NCBI GenBank assembly: GCA_947359465.1
Contig: OX375875.1
Span: 15,649,439 to 15,713,438 of the forward strand
DNA: 64,000 nt
Direction of reading: 5' to 3'
Source of the DNA: Metellina segmentata
Lineage: Eukaryota > Arthropoda > Arachnida > Araneae > Tetragnathidae
Position numbers and translations under genes: made by a program. Positions 22,703 through 36,700 of the stretch are shown here, in pieces; positions within the stretch are counted from its first letter, which is position 1; the number at the start of each line of letters is the position of its first letter. The notes beneath the pieces are model-generated. The model did not search any database. It saw only the letters and a program-made list of their open reading frames with translations, and had not been told where the DNA came from.

Positions 22703-23396
22703 CATGTGTCCTAGCAGAAGAGATTGTTTACAAAATATGTTACCAAAAAAATGTTTTTTAAATCTAAATTTGCTGTATTACAGAAAAAAATATATACAGT
22801 ATCTCTAAAATCAGAATTCAAATGAAAACTTTGTGCAAATTTTGACTCGAAATGTGAGCGTTGCTTTGGAAATTGAATACCCAGCATGTTGTTTGTGTGT
22901 ACATTTTCCCAGCACTCAAACGACCCACACTTTTTCATTGAGTTTGTTGCCGAAAGTTGTTGTGCAAGCGTCTTGTTGAACTATAATTGTTGGCCTTGAA
23001 AAGGACCGTTTTTTAAATGGCCCTGAAAAGATCCTTCGCTTTCTTTGATTTCTATTATAAACTAACTGCAACAGCTCATTAAAATTTACTTTCTTTTTCA
23101 ATAAAATGTCATCCGATAACGCTATAAATTCAATCGATGCGCGAGACTTCGCGATAAACAAACAATCGTACAATGTTGCCAAAACGCGATTACAAATAAC
23201 GTCTTTTTTGCGTGCCACGTAAGAGAATTATATATAGAGATAATTCAGTTTTGGAATGAAAATTAAATTACACAAGCATCCAATGAAAATTATACCATAG
23301 TTAAATTTTCAGTGAAGAAATTTAGTGTAACCCTTTCTTAAATATAGTATTGATGATCTTCAGAAATGAATATAGAATAGCGTTTTAAGGTTATTT
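22703..23396. other. non-coding, no supported gene
   Basis: A 100-codon minus-strand frame at 22916-23218 has no recognisable domain and no flanking splice or TIR logic. I leave it uncalled. Confidence 0.45.
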
Positions 23397-23460
23397 TAAT
23401 CAACGTCTTACTAGAGCAACGCAAAGGGCTATTGGCGAAGGTCAGGAATCAATTCATTAA
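23397..23460 (-). repeat. SINE 3' fragment
   Basis: TTAATCAACGTCTTACTAGA and CAAAGGGCTATTGGCGAAGG match the 3' end of family A. It abuts the next full copy. Confidence 0.6.
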
Positions 23461-23462
23461 AG

Positions 23463-23788
23463 GTAATGGTAATTTTAGTTAACGTCGTACTAGAGCAACA
23501 CAACGGCCTATTGACGACGGTCCGGGATCAATCCCTTAAGGGAAAGATCCGAAGACAACACCTCGTAATTTTGAACCACGGTCAGATGACGAAGCAACAC
23601 CTGAGCTGGCACCCCACTCTCCAAACTCTCCACATCAACCCAAAGTGAGGACTTTCGGCCACGACAGATTTAAGGTGCACCAGCAGCCTCTACACCATAC
23701 GCTTACAAACATGCCCGGACCGGATTCGAGCCAGGAACCTTCCTATCTAGAGGCTCACACCTTAACCCACTATACCTGTTGGTCGGCA
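23463..23788 (-). mobile_element. SINE family A, full copy
   Basis: Reads from the 3' end (GTTAACGTCGTACTAGAGCA) to the tRNA-like head complement (ACTATACCTGTTGGTCGGC). It is followed directly by a second copy in the same direction. Confidence 0.88.
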
Positions 23789-23792
23789 CCTT

Positions 23793-24116
23793 TATGGTAA
23801 TTTGTAATTAACGTCGTACTAGAGCAACACAGCGGGCTATTGACGATGGTCCGGGATCAATCCCTTAAGGGGAAAAATCCCAGGACAATACCTCGTAATT
23901 TTGAACCAAAGTCAGATGACGAAGCAACACCTGAACTGGTACCCCACTCTCCAAACTTCCACACAAACCCAACGTGAGGACTTTCGGCCACGACAGATTT
24001 GAGGTGCACCAGCAGCCCCTACACCATACGCTTGCAAATATCCATGTACGGACTCGGTATCGAACCAGGAACATTCCTATCTAAAGGCTAACACCTTAAC
24101 CACCAGACCGGTTGGT
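23793..24116 (-). mobile_element. SINE family A, full copy
   Basis: Same family and direction as the neighbour; the head complement reads CACCAGACCGGTTGGTC. The two form a head-to-tail dimer like the pair at 20667-21326. Confidence 0.87.
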
Positions 24117-24175
24117 CTGTTAAGGTTATCGAAAGATACTTGGGAAAATTATATTGAATATGCATAAAAGTTGAT

Positions 24176-24480
24176 GGTAATGGTAATTTTAGTTAACGTC
24201 GTACTAGAGCAACAAAACGGGCTATTGACGACGGTCCGGAATCAGTCCCGTAAGAGAAAGATTCGAGGACAACACTTCGTAATTTTGAACCACGGTCTGA
24301 TGACGAAGCAACACCTGAGCTGGCACCCCACTCTCCAAACTTCCACGCCACCCCAACGTGAGGACTTTCGGCCACGACAGATTTAAGGTGCACCAGCCGC
24401 CTCTACACACCATACGTTTACAAACATCCATACCCTGACCCGGATTCGAACCAGGAACCTTCCTATCTAGAGGCTAACAT
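24176..24480 (-). mobile_element. SINE family A, head-truncated copy
   Basis: The 3' end and body are present. The sequence stops inside the tRNA-like head after CTATCTAGAGGCTAACAT, about 45 bp short. Confidence 0.85.
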
Positions 24481-25389
24481 CCATTTCATTGGAGAGCATT
24501 TAACGAATGGTATTTTCAGGTGCATCAATTGAGTATTAAGAGTATTGGAAGATCTTTGAAACAAATATTACCAACAAATTAATGTGGATAAAAATAATTA
24601 AAAATGTCTCATTTAGTATACTTTAAAGACCTGTATTGAAAATTTAGGTGGAAAGTACAATTTTTTCGGACTATCCTAATGTACAAACTTCACGCAATAC
24701 TCTCCACATGGTACGGTGAAGCATACCAGCATTATATGCAAGTTAGTGTGTGTGTGCTTGTATCTGAATAGTGTTCAATTTGCTGTAGGACATCATCCCG
24801 AAAAGTAGAGTTCCTTGATTTTAGCCAACCAGAACCTTGGGTTTCAGTTTGGTGCGAATGCAAACATTTGGTGATTCGGTACACTGTTCACAATGTAATC
24901 TCACAGCTACTAATTGTTCCATATGTCTGTTATTCTTAATAATCCATTTAAAGTGAAGCATAACTATGAACATGAGGATAGCCATTTGCATTAGGGAAAA
25001 TAGCAAATTGTGTACCTGGTCTCAAGTTTTATACTCCTAATACATCGAATGACTGAGACTACTTCGGAAAAAATTAGAAATGCCCAATCTTATCACATTG
25101 ATTAATACATGGCTGACTGGATTGGGCTCAAATTTGTAGTACTGGCTATCTGAATTTGGATTTATCTGGACAAGTGCATATGGGGTTGTAATTACGATAG
25201 CCTTCTGGAACACTATGTTGACTTACATCCGGACTTTTCTGTCTGCTCACACTTTGTTTTGCTGTATACATTTTCAGACTAAGAAATCAACACAAATTAT
25301 TTTATCCACATTTACACTACACTTACAATGCAAAAATGAAGTTGTATTACAAATATGTACACAACCCTACAATAATAGACCGAACCCCA
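24481..25389. other. non-coding AT-rich sequence
   Basis: No supported feature. Confidence 0.5.
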
Positions 25390-25870
25390 GCGGATTTGCA
25401 TAAAATCCGACTACTTGTTTGGAGTGTTTTTCGTGGTATGGCCTGGGACCTTTGTTCCTGGTCAATTGAACGTCGACGACTACATGAACATTTTAGACAA
25501 TCGGGTTCTTCCTATGCTCTGGTAATTTTATGGAATGGATGAATGTTACTTCTATGACGACAACACTTTATGTCGTGTTGTAGCCTCTGTCGAGCAGTGG
25601 TATCGAGTTATGGATGTAAAACGTCTTCCCTGGCCTGCTCAGAATCCCGACCTAAGCCCCATAGAACATTTGTGGGACGTGTTAGGACTCTTACGGACCA
25701 GGGAACCACATCCGAAATCTACAGCTGAGCTGGTGACATTCTTGCAGCAGGAATGGACACAAATACCCTTGTTGAAAGTATGCCCAGAAGGGTTGCTAGT
25801 GACATTGCAGCACGTGGGGGACCATCCCCCTATCAAAGCATGTATTATTTCCCTTATACTATCACTTCTT
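25390..25870 (+). pseudogene. Tc1-like transposase C-terminal fragment
   Basis: Readable blocks are VWSVFRGMAWDL near 25430, then LPWPAQNPDLSPIEHLWDVL with the catalytic Glu, and HPKSTAELVTFLQQEWTQIP. The second Asp block is deleted or scrambled and the N-terminal half is absent. No TIR pair is visible, so this is a fragment. It belongs to a different Tc1 family from the two others in the window. Confidence 0.8.
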
Positions 25871-26506
25871 GCTATCCAGTCCATTATTGTAGTGTAGTGT
25901 ACACAATCACCGTTCAAAAGTCTTGAACTAATTGAAGGGGTTATGTAACATTTGTTTACATTTTGGGATTGTTGCAGTTTTAAAGTTGCCTTGGGGTGAG
26001 GTAAGACTTGTGCTGACAACTAGAGTAAGGGCCCCTGTGGAGATACTTACAACACCACTCATCTCAAAATCCTAACTCATCTAGTATAAGTACTCGAGAC
26101 TTTGAGGCCAAATATCTTGAAACCACAAACATGTCACATTAGCTATTATTCCTCACACCCTTTCAATTGTTTTATCCATTTTCTTTAAAAGAAAATTACG
26201 ATTTTTCTCTCATCAATGAAAAACATTACCACAAAATAACAAGCAAAGAGCACCTGACCAAATATTTATATTCAAATAGTCAACCAACTTCCAACATTGC
26301 ATTGTGTTGGAAGCATTCACTACATAAAATCCTTTGCAAAACAACTCTGGTATGAGTTATAATTTATTGCAATTATAAATTTGGCTGGAATAAGTTATAC
26401 AATATAGCACACAGGATTCCCAAAGTTCAAGCAAAAGAAAAATTAGAGTCCATTAAGGGATATTTTTCAGGTATTTTAGGGCTACATTTCATAGAATGCA
26501 ATAGAT
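25871..26506. other. non-coding sequence
   Basis: No supported feature up to the target duplication CAATAGAT at 26499-26506. Confidence 0.5.
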
Positions 26507-26739
26507 CAGTGTTTCCCAAACTATTTTGGTCGAGGAACCCCCAAATTTGTTGCCAATGATCGCGGAACCCTGAATATTTTTTATATAACGAATTTTCAAA
26601 ATTTAATATCTGATATTAAATGAAACAAGAATTATTTTGGTATTTCGGATTTTATTGAATTAAACGAAACTAAAAAAAAATTATTATAGAAATAATTAAT
26701 AAAAATACAAAACATCAACTAAAATAAATGAAAAAACTT

Positions 26740-28545
<1,806 letters not shown>

Positions 28546-28550
28546 CATAC

Positions 28551-28840
28551 TAGGGGGCTCCGCCCCCTGCTCGCTTACGCTCGCCAACCCCCGGGGATTG
28601 CTGCGCAATCCCATTTGGTTTGCTTCGCAAACCAACACTCCTTTCACAGATGTCATTTGGTTTGCTTCGCAAACCAACATTCCTTTCACAGAGTGAAACT
28701 ATCTGAATAATTCGTATTATGCTGATTTCACTTTCCGGTACATGACGTCACAGCGAGGGCTTCGCGCCCTGCTCGCTTACGCTCGCCGACCCCACGGATT
28801 GCTACGCAATCCCGTTTGGTTTGCTTTCTCAAACCAATAC
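28551..28840. repeat. GC-rich hairpin array, two cassettes
   Basis: Cassette 1 has GGGGGC-TCC-GCCCCC, TGCTCGCTTACGCTCGCC, GGATTGC-TGC-GCAATCC and two copies of GGTTTGC-TTC-GCAAACC with CACTCCTTTCACAG-like spacers. Cassette 2 has AGGGC-TTCGC-GCCCT, the same TGCTCGCTTACGCTCGCC, GGATTGC-TAC-GCAATCC and a worn last hairpin. The loops are almost all three bases framed by GC. A TGACGTCA palindrome lies between the cassettes. Confidence 0.82.
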
Positions 28841-28872
28841 TTCTTTCGCAATTGATTTCACTTTTTTTTTTG

Positions 28873-29965
28873 CTTTAACACTTAATGCACCCTAAACTAA
28901 TAGCCGCATCAGTAAAAAATCTTCTGTATCTTGTTCCCTGTACAATTTTAAGTAAACAGTGTTAATACCCAAACTTTACGATCTGTACTTTGTACTTTGT
29001 AGGTAAACTGTCTTGAGAACAGAGGGAAAAAAGCGAGCCTTTTTCCTCGCCAAATAAAAAGAAATCGTTTTTATGGCAATTGTTGCTACGATAAATTTGA
29101 TATCTGGCAAACCCGATAGTAGAAAATGCAACCCACTGCTGTTTGCGGAACCAGCTATGCGAACTGAAAAATACGAAATTTGTGTCACCAACTTTTGATT
29201 GCATCGAATTTATTTATGAACCGATTTTAAAAATAATTGTACCGTAAGAAAGAGTACATTGTGAGGTATACTGCAATATTTTTAAAATTAAAAACTAACA
29301 GTAATGTTGTTGTTGTTGTCGTATGTTCTTCTGGGATGCATATGAAAGTAGTGGTGAACAGAAACATTCAAGACAATACAGAAGAAGAATATTTTTTATT
29401 ATAACAAACGATGATCCCAGCAAAGAACAGAAGGTGTGCGCTGCTTTCCTTTCAAGACGGGAATCCATTTCAGGCGAAAGTCCGACTTCTTTCCCAGGTT
29501 TTACATCCATGCCTTATCCGGGATTCGAACCCGGGCCCACTCGGTGACAACCGAGGATCATAACCACCATACTGGCTGGGCGGCACTAACAGTAATACTA
29601 TATAGATATGACCATTTTAGTTTTGTATCGGAAGTTACGATCTGAAAGTTCCGAAAATTGTATGACCTACTTTTAATTGCATCGATTTTGTTTATTAACC
29701 AATTTGAAAAATAATTGTACCAAAAGAAAGAGTGTAATGTAGTGTATTCAGTGATGTTCTCAAATTTAAAAAATAATGGTTTTTGCCGTAGACATAACGG
29801 TTTTAACAAAACGTAGCGAAAATATCCGAAGATTCCGAATTTTGTATCACGAACTTTTGATCGCATCCAATTTAATTATTAACCGATTTCAAAAATAATA
29901 GTACCGTAAGAAAGAGTATATTCTGAGGTATACTGCGATATTTTAAAAATTAAAAACTAATAGTA
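28873..29965. repeat. diverged direct repeats of about 180 bp
   Basis: Three copies of a unit with AAAAATAATTGTACCGTAAG and AAGAGTA start near 29219, 29696 and 29879, each preceded by AACTTTTGATTGCATC-like wording. A separate phrase CCTAAACTAATAGCCGCATC occurs at about 28890 and again near 30207. A tRNA-Asp-type SINE separates the first two units. Confidence 0.7.
29306..29584 (-). mobile_element. tRNA-Asp-derived SINE (family D) with 12-bp target duplication
   Basis: ACTAACAGTAAT flanks the unit at 29294-29305 and 29585-29596. On the minus strand the head reads GCCAGTATGGTGGTTATGAT, then an anticodon loop TTGTCAC (anticodon GTC, Asp) and a B box GGTTCGAATCC. The tail ends in CAACAACAACAAC-type repeats. 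The intact target duplication points to a fairly recent insertion. Confidence 0.88.
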
Positions 29966-30636
29966 ATTAGATATAGATACGGCAGTTTTAAAAAAATGAA
30001 CAAAAATGTCCCGATTTTTCCCGAATTTCAAAAAAATATTATCAAGAACCACATTTAAATTTCAAAAAAAACTCGACGAGCTGCAAAAATTTACGTTGAG
30101 AGGTACTCTTAAAAAAAACTCACGACTAAAGACTGAAATTTTGAATGTGTTTTGCTCACTCGCGGAAGAAATTTCACTTCTTCAACTTTAACACTTAATA
30201 AAACCTAAACTAATAGCCGCATCGGAAAAAAATCTTAATAATTATCCAGGGAATACGATGAAGAACAAAGCATGTTAATTTCATATTTTTCCGATCAGTA
30301 CTTTCTCGGGAAACCTAAGAATGGAGCTAAACAACAAAAATTTCAATTCTGCGGCGGCGGCGGTAACTTTTTTTTAATATAGAGAGAAAACTCTTGCTTT
30401 TATTATGGTTTTCAAGTTTTCTTCTTAAAAAAAGAAATATCTTTGCCTTTATTTGTTGGGAGATTTTTTTTTTTCAGTCGCCTTATTTAAAATTTTAAAT
30501 TTAATGCGTTGGTCGATTGTATACTTTCCAAGGAAAATGTGAATATATTAGACGCCATTCTTATTTTTTTAATGAAATAAAATTTGTCACGCGGAACCCC
30601 TACATTTTTTCGTGGAACCCACTTTGGGAACCACTG

Positions 30637-33528
30637 CAATAGATTAACCTATGGGTGCACAGATGAAGAAAATTAGAAGAGCCCTAGGTTCGGCTGACGA
30701 ACCCAGTTTCGAAACCATCAATTTGTTTATCCAATCTATAAACAGGACGACTGATTTTAGGTGATGCAACCTTGTACGAGTGTCATTGAACCTGGTTTTC
30801 GAATGCTAGTAAAATATAATATAATATGCAATGGATTTTAAAAGTTCTGAGGACTTTTTACAATTCAGCTTATAAGAACTAGAATGAAAAATCAGGTCTC
30901 CTCAAGCCTCGTGAGAGAACCCTGATATAAATTTTTGACATTGTGAGAAATTGAAACAGTTGTACTTGACCTTTAGGAAGGGTCACTTGTAGGGCAGGTA
31001 CTCATTCCATGGTGTCAGCGGAATGAAGAATATATTCTGATTTTTTATTCTGCGCCACCTGCTGTTCTTTCGGAACATGCTTTACAACGACTTGAAAAGA
31101 ACAGGTGGTGTTTGTCCATATCATCCCATTGGTTTTTGACTAGAACCATTAGGTTATTTTTAAACTATGGCAGAGATTTTGGAGACGACAGTTAGAGGTA
31201 AGGAGAGCTAGAAGCAGCATGTGAGGCTGATGATCCGCACTGGACTGTGAGATATATACTTTTATGTATTGGTATAATGAAGTTAATACTGTAAATACTG
31301 TATATATTCTTAATGTTCTTGGAATAATAAGAACTTGTATATCTTAGTTGTTGGTCATCTTCTCCTTGTGTACGATTCATACTGTTTACTGTTTTGGGGG
31401 ACACCACAAATTATTTTAATGTAACCATATTTTAAGATCTCTTGGTCCCACAGAAAAATGAGGGTCAGCATTCAGCACTTAATGGCAGAACAGGGAAACC
31501 AATGTGTGTAACAAGGAATTTATGGTTTTGGATAGCTACAACGACACGCTTTTCTCCAATCCAGTTAGCTGGACTCATCGAAGACACGACTTTTTTTGGT
31601 GTGCACGGGCTTCATGAGACCGAGGTACCTAGCGATTTATACTTTTCCCTTGGGTTTTTGGGTTGGCTTGGGTTTTACTACCTCTGGTAAATACGGGAGT
31701 TTCAACTCCAGGATGCCCAAGCGATCTTTATCTACTTCTCTCCATCCTTTCTTTCCACAATTCCTCAACATTGACCGTCCTGTGATTGGAGCAACTTGGC
31801 CAAATATGGCCCTTGCGTCTAAAAACAAAAGACACGCTAAGGAGCTGCGGATAGTGAAACACTAATAAAAAATTGCATTCAGAGAAATGGGGGATTTAAT
31901 TGCAAAAAGTAGATGATCAGATGAAAAGAAGCATTAAACCAAACCATAAAGTACACCTATACCTCGCTATACAGCCACTCTTTATATGGCATTTCGCCAT
32001 TACGGTCTTTCTTTAATTATGGCACTTTTTCAATTTACAACATACAATGTTTCGTACAACGTCCAAAAAAAAATCCTGTACATACTGTTAGCGACCTTCT
32101 GTTTAGTTTATCAAAAGTATATGTAATCAGTATTATCAAAAGGATGTATTGTTCATGTAAAATGTATTTTCAGAAATTTGGTCACAGAGTTGACCAGATT
32201 AGTCCGGTTTCCATTGATGGATTCATTCCATTTTTCCATGGGTGACTAGTAAACCATTTAAATGACTAAAGTCGGGAGTTGTGGGGGTCACATACAGTGA
32301 CCAACCAACTTTCTGTTTGGTTTCAGCTTCTCCCTTTAGGTGGCACTGCTACATTTTGCCTCATGAAAATATGAGGAATGTTTGGCACAACATTGTCATC
32401 ATTTTACTGCGTTGTCGCTTTAGTGTAGTTAGACCAACACTGACTCTATACAAAGCCCACGTACGAATTCCAGCAGAGCCTGTGACGTCACAACTCAGTC
32501 CTACCACGAGGCTACTTTTAAAACTACGATATGAACTGCAGATAGTTCATATCGCCTTACGGATTTAGTGAAACGTAACGCTTTCTTATTTGTCTTATAA
32601 TAAATATTAACAACTTTATGTTATTGATGTTTAAAATATGCATGTGGTATTTTTTTTCCATTTATGCTCATCCATTTTCTAACAAAGAATATTGTTACAT
32701 AGTCTTACTTAATTTGTAGTTTAACGATCGTTTTATCAAATTTGATTTTTAATTCATGATTATCTATGCATATGGCTATTTTAAGCTTATATTGTTTTGG
32801 TTAAGAATAAAATGCTTTTTGAACTAAAAACTATATTAATTTATAAAAAATTATATCAGATCCAATTGAATTTGTATGGGTTTGTTTCAAAATAATTTAT
32901 TTATAATATGGTTTTTCGTTTTACAGCCAACTTTTCCACAACGTATCTAGACCGTAAAGCAAGGTATGGGTGTATAACCTTATATAAAAAGCCAGATTCT
33001 CCTTTGTTTCCGTGGCTATTAAAGTTTTGATTGGTTGTGTGATGTCAGGAGTAGGTGGAGTTTCTAATTGTTGATTGGTTGTGTGATGTTACGAACAAAA
33101 CAAGATACGAAATATCAAAGGTCATTATATTAGAAATCGCCTAAGAAATGGCATTGAGCATAAAACGATTGCCCTACGCAGCTCATTGTTTGACCATTGT
33201 TGATAAAAAATTAAGTGTTTCAGTAACTGTTTTACCAGTATTGCTCAAAAGACACCTTTTTTGTTCAGCAAGGCAAATTGACGGATAGTGATGGGAAATA
33301 TATGGGAGGTTTATACAGACCTGTGATCACGCACGTCAGGTATAAAAAATAACATAAGTCAAGTTTCACTAAAATAAATACATTTTGTTATGCACCCATT
33401 GTATGACAGGTCATTTATCCTAGTACTGCTTCTTAGTTTAAATTTTTTTTTAAATGTAAAAGTATTTTAATTAATGAACAACATACAAGAGCCGAATAAA
33501 AACAACCTGCGCATTCAGAAAAGCACAT
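30637..33528. other. non-coding sequence
   Basis: No gene is supported. A one-sided pogo-like end (ACCTCGCTATACAGCCACTC) occurs near 31970 without a partner. Two near-copies of GATTGGTTGTGTGATGT lie at about 33030 and 33072. A 63-codon minus-strand frame at 31637-31828 looks somewhat coding but I cannot name it. Confidence 0.45.
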
Positions 33529-33534
33529 TTTAAT
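33529..33534 (-). promoter_or_regulatory. candidate polyadenylation signal of the mL40 gene
   Basis: ATTAAA on the minus strand lies about 45 bp after the stop codon of the last exon. AATAAA is absent in this interval. Confidence 0.4.
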
Positions 33535-33579
33535 TGAAAACTTAATAAGCATATATTTACAAACTAAATAAAAAAGTAC

Positions 33580-33750
33580 TCATTTCTTCTTCGTTAATCC
33601 TAATTTCCTTTGTTTCTTAGGATCTGTTGGAAGTATGGGTTGATATACTTTGGTGACATCAATGTATTCTCCATCGGGATAGTTGAAATTATCGACGGGT
33701 GCAGTTTCTACTGGACCAATCATTTTGAATGGTATTAAAGTGAAATCAAA
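33580..33750 (-). CDS. MRPL40: MRPL40 last coding exon
   Basis: The exon is 57 codons including TGA at 33580-33582. The acceptor is AG preceded by a run of T at 33751-33760. The ending KLGLTKKK is the lysine-rich tail of the protein. Confidence 0.9.
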   Translation of the reverse strand, partial: FDFTLIPFKMIGPVETAPVDNFNYPDGEYIDVTKVYQPILPTDPKKQRKLGLTKKK

Positions 33751-36700
33751 CTAAAAAAAAACATAAATAAAGCATTAGATATTGATGAGTCATCATGGAA
33801 ACAATTGAATCAGCAGGTGCAGAAACCACACACGTCTAATTTTTCATGTAATGCCCTAGATCTACCTGAAGCCATGAAATAATGTGATTTGCTTACACAT
33901 TTTGTGACGACAAGCCCATTTGTGCAATAAAATCCAATTCCTCAATTTATTATATTTTTTTAATTTATTTATCGACTCAACTGCAGCAATTCAGGCTCTT
34001 ACTGATAGAAACCGCGCGTATTCAATGGCAGAGGCACATTGCAAAGAAACTATCAGTTGCCTCATTGAGGGTGGTGGTGAGATTGTTCTCCAGTGGATTC
34101 CTAGTCACTGTGGGATAAAGAGTAACGAGGAAGCTGACCGATTGGATAAATCAGCCCTCTCCCTGCCCCAACCTTCTCCACCTCTCCCTTTGCGGAACTG
34201 CAGGACTTACATAAAATCTCAGTTCAAGAAACAAAGAAAACTGCAGTATCAGGAGTTGGGATTGTCTATTGAGTAATAATTGAAGAATCCCTACTGATCC
34301 ACCAAGAGTGATGGGAGTGGCCTGTTTCCGCTTGTTAACCGGACATGACTATCTCCAACAGCACCTACATAGGATTGGTGTGGCTACCTCCCCGATCTGT
34401 CCGCTTTGTTGCGATGGTCCTATGAACAGACAACACCTTTGGGAGAGCTCTAATTTACAGGACATTGACACCAGGGATACTTCTCCCCAAGGAATTTCTT
34501 CACTATATTGGACGCCAAGACAACATATAACCAAAAAGCCTTGAGCTGGGAGTAGGATAAAAAAAAATCCCCAATTTGTTGGGACTTGTGTGCTTTTAGC
34601 ATCCACCAATGGAAATTGAAACAATGAACAAATAAATCTGACAAATTTGCTTCATATTTTTGTTTAATACTTTTAGATTACTATTAGGTGTTTTACCTCT
34701 ACAGACAATCAAAACATTTTTTTACTCATAATGTAACAGTTTCAGATTCTATTATGAAATTTTATAACTATCAAATGCAGATTGATATACATTTTCAAAT
34801 TATCTTTAAAATAAAAGAGCAATGTAACACAGAGAAGTAGATTTTTCAATTAAAGGGTTTTAGGTGACATACTAAGCCATATTTCACATTTTTCAGGCAA
34901 TAGTGCACTTACAGTACATATTGTAAAACTTACATAAAGAGTAACAAATTGTTAGAATAAATGGTTGATTGATCTGAATTTCTGTCATATTGCAACAAAT
35001 ATTCAGGAAATTTAGGCTAATTAGGGATATATTCAGAAAACTTAGTCACACTTGACGACTGGTGACCAGGCCATCAAAACAAAATTTAAAAGTGCAAAAT
35101 ATGACAAACACACACACAACCAGTTTTCAGACACTTCTTAAGTGGAACATTTTCATGATAGCAAAATGTTGTTAAATCTCAAATTAACATATTGCTTATC
35201 AGTAGGGCAACTTTTTTGTTGCAGTAAAAATGGGAAAAGTTGCATTTATCATTCCCTAAAGTTGCATTTATGGAAATAAAGTTGTATTTATTTTTGATAC
35301 ACTAAAATCTAAAATAAATTATTCGTAAAAAATGAAAAATTCTAAATATATTGACAATTTTAGTTGTGTACAACAGTATTATAATATATCATTAAATACA
35401 GAAGAACATTGAATGGCCGATCCTCAGCCAGTAATTTCTTTAACATTGAAAAACTGCTCCAGACGCAGTCATATAATGTGCTGTATTGGATAGCAAGAGC
35501 GCAAAATCCTTTCGCTCAACATTCGGATTTTAAAACGTCATCTACAAAAGACGAACAACACATTGATGATCTACTCTCATCCAACAAACTCTGCAGTTGA
35601 TTATGCAAGTTTCCTCTGTATTATCAAGAGTACCAACGAATATGTTAAAGTACTTCTGGCCATTTATTTCACTTTCGTCTGTTAGGACGAACACCTTCTT
35701 TCTATGAACTTGTTGGATCCGCAGTACTTCAGCGTACACAAGATCAGACACACGTCAAAGGGTTGATTCAGAGGGCAAAAAATTAAATAGTAATTTCATA
35801 TTAATTAATTTAAAGTTAAATTTTAAAAAGTAGCAGGTGGGTTTGCATTTATGCAAAAATTTGTATTTACACAGAAAGTTGCATTTATATTGTGGTTATA
35901 ACTCACAATACTCCCCATATAGGAGGAATTTTGGTGTTAATACTTTACATGCAGCGTAAAACGTGTGAAAAAAAGTTTCATTTGTCGCAAAAAGTTGCCT
36001 TACTTATCAGATGTAATTAGTAGATAGGAATTACAATAATGCAATTTTTTATTAAAATATTGGTATAAAAATAGCATGGAAGAAATAGTATGGCAAATCG
36101 CATGAAAAGCATCCAAATGACTATTTCTCTTTCAGAGAATTATCAAACACAATATTCTGACAATCATAAACTTTTCAGTTTTCAACGAAAGTTCTTGAAG
36201 CACTTCTTGCTTGAAAAGTGCTTCTTGCAAGAAAAATTTGTTGAGTAAAAATTTAAATTTTAGAGGTTTAAAAAATATATATAATTTTTAAGATCCGTTT
36301 AAAAGCAATCAAGCTGGGTTTTTTTGTGATTTTATAAAGCAAAGACATGTTGGAGCATGAGAGTTCAAGCTTGTGATTGATTCATCGAAATTTTACTTTT
36401 AATATTTATAGAACGTGCATCCATTTTTGTCCAAGTATTTTTTCCACTATTTTAATTTTTGACTTAACCATAATATGGAATTATTCTGATTTTGGAACGA
36501 TAAAATTAGTTTTTTTAAAGTTCGAGCAAATGGTTGGTTTGTTTTAATCTGATGTGAGCCGAGTCATACTGTGATAAGTTTATTCGACCTCAGTTTGCAA
36601 AATGCTCATGCGGCTTGACCTGGATGCGGATCTAGACTTCTCTATGTGCACAACCTGTATACTTTCATAAATAAATTCATTGTTATTGTTCTTACTTGAG

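Noticed and set aside
22916..23218. 100-codon minus-strand frame as a gene
   Set aside because: No recognisable domain, no partner exon and no homologous repeat in the window.
29520..29584. tRNA-Asp gene on the minus strand
   Set aside because: The GTC anticodon loop and B box are good, but the unit has a target duplication and a repeat tail, so it is a SINE head.
31190..31435. solo LTR ending in GGACACCACA
   Set aside because: A TG…CA span can be chosen, but there is no second copy, target duplication or internal sequence to support it.
31950..32060. pogo-type element beginning ACCTCGCTATACAGCC
   Set aside because: Only one end is seen; no matching inverted end was found within several kb.
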